NCBI RefSeq assembly: GCF_037975245.1
Contig: NC_092572.1
Coordinates: 14,636,269-14,700,268 of the forward strand
Reading direction: 5' to 3'
DNA from: Apostichopus japonicus
Taxonomy: Eukaryota; Echinodermata; Holothuroidea; Aspidochirotida; Stichopodidae
DNA length: 64,000 bases
Shown: positions 33,576 through 44,800 of the stretch, piece after piece
Numbering within the stretch: the stretch's first letter is position 1
Layout of the letters: each line of letters begins with the position of its first letter
The notes under the pieces: generated by a model
What the model was told of the DNA's origin: nothing
What the model saw: the letters and a program-made list of their open reading frames with translations, nothing else
Database searches by the model: none
Position numbers and translations under genes: made by a program

Positions 33576-34382
33576 ATCGAGAATGTTTACGATATCTGTC
33601 TTCACTGAGTTATTTTCTTGTCGAAATTGTTCATGACGTCTTTTGATCGGAGGTGGAAAGGTTTATTTACGTGATCGAAATTTTAAGGGTATTCCCCTTA
33701 CCCAGGCGCATTTCGGTGGTACATAGGTAAATCAACTTACTGTACCAGAGTTCTGTTGTGAAAACGCGTTGTACTACTCAAGAAAATGTCAACTCCTTTG
33801 TTATTTTCGTTTATAGTCGACTTAACTGTTACAGTATAGTCGATGAAAACAGATATTCTTTAGTGTTAAAAGTATCGTAGTACTACGGTTTGCTTGCGCC
33901 TAACGAACTACCCTAGAGTGAACGGGATTTCACAATATTTCAAACGTATAAACGTCTACAGGTTACCGTAGGTGATATTGTGTAATTTAAATCGCTGTTA
34001 TTACTTTCGCTTCGATCTACCTTTGGCATCTCACCTTCCCTGCTGAAGGTCTTTCAAGGTATCAATCCATAGCACATGGTCCCTTCCCACCAAATGTGCG
34101 AATTGATTACATGGGATCGCACAAATAATATAAATTTCTAAGTGAGGGGAGGGGGTGAGCGGCGGCCCTCTCTTTCCTTTTTGTTCCTACATCTACGTTT
34201 TAAAGAATTGTTTAATAAACTTTCAAACCATCGTATCATGTTGTTGCATTATTGCATCCCTGATTGGTATGCTTGCTATCTAAATGCTTAGGTTAGTTTT
34301 AGTCTGTAACAGTAGATACTAGATAAAGTAGGTCATCGGACACAGGAAGTGCGGGGAGGGGTTGGGTTGATATGTGTTAAGT
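33576..34382. other. Upstream region of NIT2
   Basis: Presumed promoter side of NIT2. No defined motif can be supported. No other gene is seen. Confidence 0.4.
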
Positions 34383-34495
34383 TTAGTAGAAAAAAGGATC
34401 AGGAGGAAATTCGAGTCCCCATCAAGGACCCTATATGAGATAAAAAAATTGAAGCACCAACACTCAGACCCGATTGCAACACAGTGCTTGTCCAA
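34383..34495 (+). repeat. Dispersed repeat family D, copy 1
   Basis: AAAAAAGGATCAGGAGG, CCCCATCAAGGACCCTATA and AACACTCAGACCCGATTGC recur in the same order on the minus strand at 40366-40475. The A-rich start and small size suggest a SINE or LINE tail, but no promoter boxes are visible. Confidence 0.65.
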
Positions 34496-35578
34496 AGCAT
34501 TCTTAAACCCATTCGCACTACTTGCAAGTACAACTTTCTCAGGCAAACCGCAAACCACACATTCACAACCCTATTAGAAAAACCCTAGTGGACCACAACT
34601 TGGGTTCACGGCCTCGGCTGAACATCTGTTCTAACTGCCATTTAAGAGGAACCCAGAGTTGGTTTTCATTACAAAAGAAGGACACCAATATGTTTGTTAT
34701 ACTATCATATGAGCTCCGATAGAAATGTAAGTTACACCACTGTGTTAAATCGTATTTTCTCATATGCATGGCGGCGAAAAAAAAAATTTCACAAACATTC
34801 ATTTTCATTCATTTATTTCATGTAACCAAATTTAACAGAATTATCAAAGACAAAGTGCAGTGTGTGTATATACAACTGATATTTATATGCTACAGTTATC
34901 TTTGTTATTATAGCTTCGTAATATGGAAATTGAGAAAACAGAACTGTCGTTGTAGCTGAAATTCTCTCAAGATTTGTCTGGAGAGAACTACTGTACACAC
35001 ATGAAACATTTATACATTGGAAATCAACAAATGAGCGAAACAACCTTTAAGAATTAGGAATAACTATAAATACATGAATATTACATAATATAAAGAGAAA
35101 GGATAACAATGGACAATTACATAACAGAAAATTGAAGAAAACTAACATAATGTAATCTTGATTCATCGTACTGAAGACATGATTCTTAGGAAGGCACAAG
35201 CATTTAAATTTCACCTTAAAGGTATTAAAGGCTAAGTGTTAATACTTGCATGGAAACCATGCCAAAGATTGCAGCAGTAATGATTTGGTAGATGTTTAAT
35301 GTATTTGTGTTGCTGCAAGAAGTGAAGAACATGATCATTTTTGTTGTTGTAATATGTAGCCTTCATTGTTTTAATTTTTTTTTTCATTTTCATTACATAT
35401 TTGATCCAATTCAAACAACAAAGTAATAACACAAAGCGGATCAGGATGTACAAAAGGAAACCAAATTCCTGTAGCCCGGAGGCCTGTACACCCTTACATA
35501 AGAGACTTAGAACTAAAATAAATATATAATATTCACAAATAAACCATAAGAAATATAAGAATTACACATGTTATAAAG
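34496..35578. other. Gene-free, AT-rich
   Basis: Overlapping open frames near 34522-34808 look like chance. The stretch from 35100 to 35578 may be the 3' UTR of the LINE remnant immediately to the right, which would be on the minus strand. Confidence 0.4.
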
Positions 35579-36010
35579 CTAAAAAATGTTCCTTAATATT
35601 GCACACAAATGACTGACCCAGTAGGAACCACACAAGAGCAAATTCCTGGTCTCAGGGGGAAGTTCAGACCAAATCCTAGGAAATTGGTTCAAAAAATTCA
35701 TTTTTAAAACATTTGTTCTTGCAAAAGCATGATTAAAACGTAAATTTTCAGTGTGGCCGGAATTTACAGTGATGTTTACAATAGCAGAAAAAGAAAATTT
35801 ACCAAAAAGGCACTTTGTAACGAAAAGAACCAAGAGAAGTTAATAACGATAAGTAAAAGAATACTAACCAAGAATACTTAAACGAGTACTATACTCCATT
35901 TCTTGTCTCCTTAGTCCTTAAATAAAACGAGTTGCACTCCTCTGGACCCCCTCCAGTCTACCTTCATAAGTCAGATTCAAGGGTCCCCAGGGCAGGTAAA
36001 CCATAATCTA
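35579..36010 (-). mobile_element. Non-LTR retrotransposon remnant, reverse-transcriptase C-terminus
   Basis: In several broken minus frames there are PWGPLNLTYEGRLEGVQRS, a TRFI-stop-GLRRQEMEY segment, and near 35700 NHAFARTNVLKMNFLNQFPR followed by WSELPPETRN. This is the order found after the catalytic domain in Jockey/CR1-type elements. Stops and frameshifts make it dead. It is a different family from the two CR1/L2-like fragments, judging by the FARTN block. Confidence 0.75.
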
Positions 36011-36099
36011 AACCTCGTTGTAGTTTTCCCCTAGAGTAACTGTGATGGTCATTTATCAGTTGATCTTTGTTATAGACTCTGGACTGGTTTATGTATTTC

Positions 36100-36950
36100 A
36101 TTCTACTGTACCATGTAACTTGTAATTTCTCTCTCTGAGTTGCGTTCTCTCACTGCTGTATATGCTCTGCCTCTCTTACGTAATTTATCGTATCGTTGTT
36201 TTCTTTGCATCTGTTTCAGAGTTTGAATAGATGGGCTAATTGAGCTCATCTTTTGTCCTGCAGCTTCCATCTCCAGGGCTATGGAGTCTCCAGGCACATT
36301 ATTTGTAATGTGTATGGCACTGGTCCCTGTACTTACCATTGCATGAACATGTGGTGCAATGCTTGAATTTGGTCACCTTCAAAGCATTGACCGACTCTGC
36401 ATTTTGATGAGAAGTCTCAAAAACGAGTGGACCATTATCCTTTGATGTAGGTGCGAGTCTCAGGTAGTTTGTTTAGTTTAGTGCTGTCAGTGTGGCATAT
36501 TGTATTGACAGAGAACACTTTGCTGCTTTTGGCATAAATGGAAATTTGTACTTCATGCTCCTCTTGCATATTTATGATTTCCACCGTAGCATTTTGCAAA
36601 ACATGTTGATAAAGATTTTACAACTTTCAGTGGTCCTATTTGGGGGCTTTCCTGGAAGCAGTCACCTCTGCCTGTATATGGTAGGTCAAGTCCTCTGCAA
36701 AGTGCTTTTGTATCAGTGCTTCTTAGTTATAGTTTTTGCAGGAAACATATCAGAGGAGAGTACTGGTTTAGTCATTGTTCTGCAGAGTGACCTAATTAGT
36801 TGGACCTGGTCTAACAGGTTCTCTGTTTCAGAATAAGTAGCTGGAACCATTATACTACTTAACCCTTTAAATTCCATCATCATAAAAGGCACTTGACCTT
36901 TAGAGGGTTCATACCTGTAAGTAATTTGGTTGCACACATTTTTCCACAAT
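36100..36950 (-). pseudogene. Decayed coding-like region of unknown family
   Basis: Minus frames at 36949-36713 (including QITYRYEPSKGQVPFMMMEF and ETENLLDQVQLIRSLCRT) and 36339-36103 (including PSIQTLKQMQRKQRYDKLRK) have protein-like composition and are separated by segments that read well only after frame changes. No domain is recognised. It may belong to the retroelement next to it, on the opposite strand, or be part of an unrelated dead gene. Confidence 0.3.
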
Positions 36951-36983
36951 TTTGCTCATCTCCGATGTTGACATCTTTCCTTA

Positions 36984-37735
36984 AGTTTGCTGAACAACTC
37001 TCATGGCTGGAACAATGTACCTGTTGACCCCTTCTTCATTCTTTCAAGAGGGCCACAGGCTTCCATGTCATTAGGCTTCCATGGCATTCCACTAGCAAAG
37101 TTCAGCGGGGTATCTTGTGGACCCGGGGGAATGACCCTCAGAGAGTGGCTTGATGAATTTGGACAGATCGCTAGTCCATACAAATTGGAAGAGACTGCCA
37201 AAATGAGAGCATTGTTTGACCATCTGACTGGGGCTGTAAAGGATGAAGTGATGTGCCTTCTGGACTCTAAATGATATGAAGAAAGTTTTTTGCTTTATTT
37301 GATTCAGACAAAGACTGTGCAGAGTATAAGCAGCACATTTCACAATAGTGTCCAGGAAACAGGAGAGTCACTGGCAGACTGATGCACCTGTATGGCCAAA
37401 TGGACAATATTGCAGAAACAGAGAAGGAAGCAGGGGCACTGCAACAGCTTCCAGATGGCGATCTTAAAGAGCAATGCCTTCGCAGAGCCAGCCAGGTTTG
37501 GGTACAACGAGAATTGAGACAAGTGCTATGTCCCAGTCGGAAGATAACTTTGCCTGTATGAGAGAAGAGGCCTCTTCCAGGATTCACGGCCCCCGAGGAA
37601 GACTCGTGTCAGAGAGGTAGTAGCTTGTCCGCACCAAATGGAAGTAGACGAAGGCCATGATGAAGACTTTGTGCAGCAACAGGTGGATGCCATTAAAGAG
37701 GATCATCGAGTGGCACGAGAACGGTGGTGTGATGT
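36984..37735 (+). pseudogene. Frameshifted gag-like remnant of an LTR retrotransposon
   Basis: The plus frame 36987-37274 ends in LREWLDEFGQIASPYKLEET and AKMRALFDHLTGAVKDEV, the pattern of Ty3/Gypsy-type gag (tryptophan, then helices around an L-x-G-x-A motif). It stops at a TGA. The continuation, with a QETGESLA-type motif and later basic and acidic stretches, is spread over other frames to about 37730. There is no protease, reverse transcriptase or LTR next to it. Confidence 0.6.
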
Positions 37736-37736
37736 T

Positions 37737-38025
37737 TAGCATCTACATCTCTTGTTGATGATACCGTGGCAACATAAAGCTGATTATCAGTGGCCCTGCA
37801 AGAGTAATGAAACATCCGATTTGAATACACAATTAAGACAAATAGACAATGAGGCAGCCTTTGGTATTGCATAAACCATTAAGGCTATGAACTTTATGGT
37901 ATGTCACAAATCACGATTTGAATGATACCTTTAAACAAACTGAGTAATTTTGGGTGACTCAATTTGTGCCATTGCAATTTTACTTGTCCCACTGTGAATC
38001 AGTTAGACATGCATGTATCTTCAAT
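37737..38025 (-). pseudogene. Duplicated fragment of NIT2 exon 8 and its upstream intron
   Basis: The minus strand from 37796 repeats the first about 60 bases of NIT2 exon 8, including an acceptor (CTCTTGCAG|GGCC) and codons for DNQLYVATV and TRDVDA with substitutions. Similarity resumes further upstream on the minus strand, where CCCACTGTGAATCAGTTA (near 37987) matches the intron 7 sequence near 25580. The exon is cut exactly where the gag-like region begins, so it cannot encode a working enzyme. Confidence 0.8.
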
Positions 38026-38524
38026 GTGTTAGTTATGCCATTGCATGTAACAGATGTCTAATGGAGTTTTTAAAACACTCATATATATACTTACAGTTTT
38101 CAATATATACTATCACTAGTGAAATGGCATTGGATTTGTATGTAACCAATACACTATGACTGTCACTTATTGGATATCAACTTTGTGAAAGCTCCCCTTA
38201 GGAAATATTAAATCATGCCTTCTGTCTATATAACTCACTTAATTACCCACAGTGAGAGAATCAGATACTATGTACTATGTAAACGACGTCTAAACACATT
38301 TGATATCCAACTACTGTAGCTGGTTTGAATCATCACACAAAACTTAGATACTGTACATATATATTATACACAACTCCATTGCCAGGCACATAGATCAAAT
38401 TATAGACCTAATTTATAGCCTTATGTCACACAATGCATCAATTTAAGTCTTACTCTCTGCTTCAACCTATCGAGGGTTAAACCCTACTCATTGTTTCAAC
38501 CCTGAGTCCACCTCTGGATGGTGT
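38026..38524. other. Gene-free, nothing recognised
   Basis: AT-rich with no open frame or repeat that I can name. Confidence 0.4.
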
Positions 38525-38700
38525 CAGTGGCGGAGCTAGGGGTATTGGTCAGGAGGGGCGAGAATGGTCTGTAGGGGCGCTTTCGACACTATCTAAGTGG
38601 AGCAACGCCACAGGTTGGCGAGTAGCGTACAGATATTTTTTGAGTAAAGATACTCCCTAGATCGCCGGAAATGACCCTCTCCGGGCCTGGCTAATTTGCA
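38525..38700. mobile_element. One-ended hAT-like element with shared module copy 4
   Basis: CAGTGGCGGAGCTAGGGG at 38525 is a hAT-like left terminus. Shortly inside it, inverted, is the shared module: GACACTATCTAAGTGGAGC, GCGAGTAGCGTAC and GATCGCCGGAAATGACCC. No matching right terminus is visible up to about 39100, so the right boundary is unknown. Confidence 0.6.
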
Positions 38701-39667
38701 GATAAACGAAAAATAAATAGGTGTCGCCAAATTACACCAAAAAACTGTGACAAAGGTCAATAGGTAGATGAGAATGCAATAATCGTGAATAAGTAAATAG
38801 TGGTAAAGAGCTGAAAAGGACGCCAGCAGTCCACTTGAGTCTGTCAGGGGGGGTACTTTTAGGTAAATTTTTTGATCTTCCGATGGTCTAGTAGGGGTGA
38901 TTATTGTGTGCTTCATGGTTTTTGCTTTTGTTCCAGCAATTTGAAAGACTTTTGGGAAACATCTTTTTTTATATACATGACATTACTGACATTCTCTTGT
39001 TTGTGATTTGCTTTCTCCATTTCTTTGCCTGTCAAAATTCCAGCCTTGTGACGCAGATCTAAGGCATTACATATTTTAGAATGAAAGCTTGAAAGCTTTG
39101 AAACCTATATATTTTATTGATGAAAGTGATAGCTAGTTCTGTAAAATATATACAACAGGCATCCATGGAAGTGCATGTTTCCACCTGATACGCTACCACA
39201 AGCTATATTCTAAGTGATTGGGCCATGGTCTACATACATGCACATCAGGCAAAGAATTTCACAATTTTAGCTGCTTGCTAAAACTTGTCAGTGCATGATA
39301 AATTTACAGGCTAAAAACAAAATTCAACTTCCATTTTTCTTGAATTGTTGCAAGAGGGAAAGGATAATTTGACATTTTTGAAGAAAAATGACAGGGCATC
39401 ATTTCTCTTCTGGCAAACAGCAAAATCAATTTTATATTTAGCCAGTAAATATCCCAAATTGTGAAGCCTGCATGTACTGCACTCTAGTCCTGAAATAACA
39501 TTGTTGGCTTTTAATATGTTATAATCAAATGTGATGTCAGATTATAAAGTTGCTACTCATTAGGGACAATGTGGCAGAAAAGAACTGTCTAGACGGTTAC
39601 AGAATTTTTAACAAACATAAAGGAAAGCGGGCAAAAGAAAGAAATAATTGTACACTATAATACTTAC
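38701..39667. other. Gene-free region, possible first intron of the orphan exon
   Basis: No second exon matching the one at 39668-39847 could be found. Confidence 0.35.
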
Positions 39668-39847
39668 CACGGGTTTATGTATTGCTTCAATATTATTGAG
39701 AGTTAGCTGGTAACATGTAGTGGATTCTTCAGCATCATCATGCTGTTCATTCACTCTAGGAATCTGGTCAGCATTCTTCTGGAAAAGATCCTGACATTGA
39801 GACTCACTTTTAACCTTGCTGGCTGCTGATAATAGTGACTGCAACAT
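39668..39847 (-). CDS. Orphan first coding exon, unknown protein
   Basis: ATG at 39847, 60 codons, then GTG|GTAAGTATT, a near-ideal donor in phase 0. The peptide begins MLQSLLSAASKVKSESQCQD and ends LTLNNIEAIHKPV. It is polar and probably helical, with no signal peptide or named domain. The next exon should lie to the left, but I cannot find it before the NIT2 gene. It may be a real gene with distant small exons, or a broken one. Confidence 0.4.
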
Positions 39848-40365
39848 GTCTTACTTTGTTCTCAGTTGATTCATAAACATCTTCTGAAAGCTATTTGAAC
39901 ACATTTTTTTTTTCCTCCAACACCTTTTTACAGCAGGGTAGGAATTCAGATTCTCATGTAAATACTAAATATTCATGTCCTGAAAGAAAAAAAGAAAAAT
40001 GGGTAAAAGTTGATCAATATTTATATATAATTTGAAACAATGTACTGTATACAAATAGTACTAATAGGCTATGGTACTGGGTCAAATAATTTTGACTCAA
40101 CCATATACTCGTTACCGTCCACCCTGTGATGTTTATTGATCTGTGCACTTCCATGAATGAATTGATTTTAGAAAAATCTTGTAACCTACTGAATAATCTA
40201 AGAGATACTTCTTTCCCCTTCAAATTTATGCTCAAATTTGATGGCCACAATAAAAGACACATCTCTGACCATTCTGTATCTGGTACGGATGGCCTGTATG
40301 ACGCTATGAGTATACCAGTATGACTTAATGTTAAAATGTTGAGTAAGCCTGGACTAAGCTAATGT
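39848..40365. other. Gene-free; short open frame at 40126-40323 unsupported
   Basis: The plus frame has no domain and no splice context. Nothing else recognised. Confidence 0.4.
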
Positions 40366-40475
40366 AATCGGGTCTGAGTGTTTGTGCCTTCAGTTTTTTT
40401 TTCCCTCTCTCTATAGGGTCCTTGATGGGGACTTAAGTGTCCCTCCTGATCCTTTTTTTTATCTACTTAACTAAA
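40366..40475 (-). repeat. Dispersed repeat family D, copy 2 (inverted)
   Basis: The reverse complement reads AAAAAAAAGGATCAGGAGGG, CCCCATCAAGGACCCTATAG and CACTCAGACCCGATTAC, matching 34383-34495. Confidence 0.65.
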
Positions 40476-40809
40476 CTAAACTAATAAAGCTGTATAATAT
40501 AAGGCTGGGTTTTGCAAAACATCCCTTTCACAACTTAACAGTTGGGGTGACAAAAGCATTGAGGTTAATTATTTTGGCGTGGACCAGTTCCGCGAACAAC
40601 ATGTATTTGTATTCTTTCTCACTTCTCAAGTACTTTTACATCCAATACCCTATATCGTGTTTACAAATTTATGCTTTTATATGCTATGAAATTGGACACC
40701 ATTGAAGCTCATAAAACTTCCAACGAACCCCTATTGGTAATAACACAATATGAATCATAAAAATAAATATTTACCAGTTACAGGGTCACAGATAGCCTAT
40801 ACTGTACTC

Positions 40810-41251
40810 CAATGTTACCAGCGACAGTTGACGAAAAAACGCTAGATTTGCGAAAATAAAACCCCAGAAAACGCTAAATGGTAGTTTCCCTAACTTTCGT
40901 GTTGTTTCGAGTCAATTTAGCACAGATTCGTAGGAGGAATGGTCACCAATCACAAAATAGATTTTGAATAGTTGATTTGAGTAATAGTCTGACCCAGAAA
41001 ATTTGAAAAAATATGGAAATTTTCGGTAGGAAATTCCGAAGATTGGGCAAAAATACTCAAAATAAATTTGGATGGGTCTCCAAGTAAGAATTTGGTCTAA
41101 AAAATCTGAAAATGGTCTATTTTTGGTAAATTTAACTAGTTTTAGGCAAAAAACGCTAGAATTACCAAAATTAGAAAAAACGTACGCTAGAACCCCAGAA
41201 AAGCCAAAAAACGCTAGATCTAGTGTAAAAACGCTAAAGCTGGTAACACTG
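40810..41251. mobile_element. hAT-like non-autonomous element with perfect 8-bp duplication (442 bp)
   Basis: Termini CAATGTTACCAGC and GCTGGTAACACTG (inverted CAGTGTTACCAGC) differ at one base. The flanks are identical 8-mers CTGTACTC (40802-40809 and 41252-41259). The interior contains repeated AAAAACGCTAGA and ACCCCAGAAAA motifs and no transposase. Confidence 0.9.
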
Positions 41252-41259
41252 CTGTACTC

Positions 41260-41818
41260 TGTAGCTTCACCTAACCTTCAGGTGGCATACTCCTATTAGA
41301 GTCTATATCCATCCGCTCGATTGTTCTCCTTCAGGAAAAGTGCTAAAAAAGCAGCAGGAGAACATTTTTTTTGACCTGTTATCAATCATTGTCTAGTTTT
41401 TTGTGGCTTGCATGTTGACGAACATGAATAGAAGTACATGTGGTGAGAAAGTTTGGTCGATTGGGGCAATTTTAAACCCCTTTAGGCCTCCCCGGAGCAG
41501 CGTAGGAAATTTGTTTACCAATCAGTGAAGAGGTTTGTTTACAAGTGACGAAAAGTTCCGGCTCGGAAAGCCAAAAATCTACATGGTCATGATACGGAAA
41601 ATTGATAGTGCCATGAAAGGCCAACTTGTCGGCTATGCGGTGATGGGTAGCGTTTAGCTAGTGGAAACTTCAATCTAGACTTAGAAACCACATTACTGGG
41701 CGTATACTACCAAAGGAACATAGACTTGTCAAATCATTTCCTATGGAACGCCTATGGAACGCCTAAAGACTGTATTTTTGGGATAATTCACTATGTCGTC
41801 GAATATAATTTGAGTGAA
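41260..41818. other. Left flank of the satellite
   Basis: Unique-looking. A CTATGGAACGCCTA duplication lies near 41740-41765. No gene is supported; the open frame at 41726 runs into the satellite. Confidence 0.5.
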
Positions 41819-41840
41819 ACTGAGATATTAGGCCGATTAA

Positions 41841-44800
41841 GAGAGTCTCGATCATCAGCTCGTACAGTGCGCCGAGCCATCGCGCCACTGTATGGACTGA
41901 GATATTAGGTGGATTAACTAATACTTACAGCTCCCCTTGTAGGCACTTGCTGTAAAAGACGTCATCACCCGGGGTTCGAACCACGGATGCAAAAGAGAGT
42001 CTCGATCATCAGCTCGTACAGTGCGCCGAGCCATCGCGCCACTGTATGGACTGAGATATTAGGTGGATTAACTAATACTTACAGCTCCCCTTGTAGGCAC
42101 TTGCTGTAAAAGACGTCATCACCCGGGGTTCGAACCACGGATGCAAAAGAGAGTCTCGATCATCAGCTCGTACAGTGCGCCGAGCCATCGCGCCACTGTA
42201 TGGACTGAGATATTAGGTGGATTAACTAATACTTACAGCTCCCCTTGTAGGCACTTGCTGTAAAAGACGTCATCACCCGGGGTTCGAACCACGGATGCAA
42301 AAGAGAGTCTCGATCATCAGCTCGTACAGTGCGCCGAGCCATCGCGCCACTGTATGGACTGAGATATTAGGTGGATTAACTAATACTTACAGCTCCCCTT
42401 GTAGGCACTTGCTGTAAAAGACGTCATCACCCGGGGTTCGAACCACGGATGCAAAAGAGAGTCTCGATCATCAGCTCGTACAGTGCGCCGAGCCATCGCG
42501 CCACTGTATGGACTGAGATATTAGGTGGATTAACTAATACTTACAGCTCCCCTTGTAGGCACTTGCTGTAAAAGACGTCATCACCCGGGGTTCGAACCAC
42601 GGATGCAAAAGAGAGTCTCGATCATCAGCTCGTACAGTGCGCCGAGCCATCGCGCCACTGTATGGACTGAGATATTAGGTGGATTAACTAATACTTACAG
42701 CTCCCCTTGTAGGCACTTGCTGTAAAAGACGTCATCACCCGGGGTTCGAACCACGGATGCAAAAGAGAGTCTCGATCATCAGCTCGTACAGTGCGCCGAG
42801 CCATCGCGCCACTGTATGGACTGAGATATTAGGTGGATTAACTAATACTTACAGCTCCCCTTGTAGGCACTTGCTGTAAAAGACGTCATCACCCGGGGTT
42901 CGAACCACGGATGCAAAAGAGAGTCTCGATCATCAGCTCGTACAGTGCGCCGAGCCATCGCGCCACTGTATGGACTGAGATATTAGGTGGATTAACTAAT
43001 ACTTACAGCTCCCCTTGTAGGCACTTGCTGTAAAAGACGTCATCACCCGGGGTTCGAACCACGGATGCAAAAGAGAGTCTCGATCATCAGCTCGTACAGT
43101 GCGCCGAGCCATCGCGCCACTGTATGGACTGAGATATTAGGTGGATTAACTAATACTTACAGCTCCCCTTGTAGGCACTTGCTGTAAAAGACGTCATCAC
43201 CCGGGGTTCGAACCACGGATGCAAAAGAGAGTCTCGATCATCAGCTCGTACAGTGCGCCGAGCCATCGCGCCACTGTATGGACTGAGATATTAGGTGGAT
43301 TAACTAATACTTACAGCTCCCCTTGTAGGCACTTGCTGTAAAAGACGTCATCACCCGGGGTTCGAACCACGGATGCAAAAGAGAGTCTCGATCATCAGCT
43401 CGTACAGTGCGCCGAGCCATCGCGCCACTGTATGGACTGAGATATTAGGTGGATTAACTAATACTTACAGCTCCCCTTGTAGGCACTTGCTGTAAAAGAC
43501 GTCATCACCCGGGGTTCGAACCACGGATGCAAAAGAGAGTCTCGATCATCAGCTCGTACAGTGCGCCGAGCCATCGCGCCACTGTATGGACTGAGATATT
43601 AGGTGGATTAACTAATACTTACAGCTCCCCTTGTAGGCACTTGCTGTAAAAGACGTCATCACCCGGGGTTCGAACCACGGATGCAAAAGAGAGTCTCGAT
43701 CATCAGCTCGTACAGTGCGCCGAGCCATCGCGCCACTGTATGGACTGAGATATTAGGTGGATTAACTAATACTTACAGCTCCCCTTGTAGGCACTTGCTG
43801 TAAAAGACGTCATCACCCGGGGTTCGAACCACGGATGCAAAAGAGAGTCTCGATCATCAGCTCGTACAGTGCGCCGAGCCATCGCGCCACTGTATGGACT
43901 GAGATATTAGGTGGATTAACTAATACTTACAGCTCCCCTTGTAGGCACTTGCTGTAAAAGACGTCATCACCCGGGGTTCGAACCACGGATGCAAAAGAGA
44001 GTCTCGATCATCAGCTCGTACAGTGCGCCGAGCCATCGCGCCACTGTATGGACTGAGATATTAGGTGGATTAACTAATACTTACAGCTCCCCTTGCAGGC
44101 ACTTGCTGTAAAAGACGTCATCACCCGGGGTTCGAACCACGGATGCAAAAGAGAGTCTCGATCATCAGCTCGTACAGTGCGCCGAGCCATCGCGCCACTG
44201 TATGGACTGAGATATTAGGTGGATTAACTAATACTTACAGCTCCCCTTGTAGGCACTTGCTGTAAAAGACGTCATCACCCGGGGTTCGAACCACGGATGC
44301 AAAAGAGAGTCTCGATCATCAGCTCGTACAGTGCGCCGAGCCATCGCGCCACTGTATGGACTGAGATATTAGGTGGATTAACTAATACTTACAGCTCCCC
44401 TTGCAGGCACTTGCTGTAAAAGACGTCATCACCCGGGGTTCGAACCACGGATGCAAAAGAGAGTCTCGATCATCAGCTCGTACAGTGCGCCGAGCCATCG
44501 CGCCACTGTATGGACTGAGATATTAGGTGGATTAACTAATACTTACAGCTCCCCTTGTAGGCACTTGCTGTAAAAGACGTCATCACCCGGGGTTCGAACC
44601 ACGGATGCAAAAGAGAGTCTCGATCATCAGCTCGTACAGTGCGCCGAGCCATCGCGCCACTGTATGGACTGAGATATTAGGTGGATTAACTAATACTTAC
44701 AGCTCCCCTTGCAGGCACTTGCTGTAAAAGACGTCATCACCCGGGGTTCGAACCACGGATGCAAAAGAGAGTCTCGATCATCAGCTCGTACAGTGCGCCG

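Noticed and set aside
38841-38900. Right end of the hAT-like element that begins at 38525
   Set aside because: GATGGTCT at 38882 resembles the left flank GATGGTGT, but the sequence before it is not an inverted copy of the left terminus.
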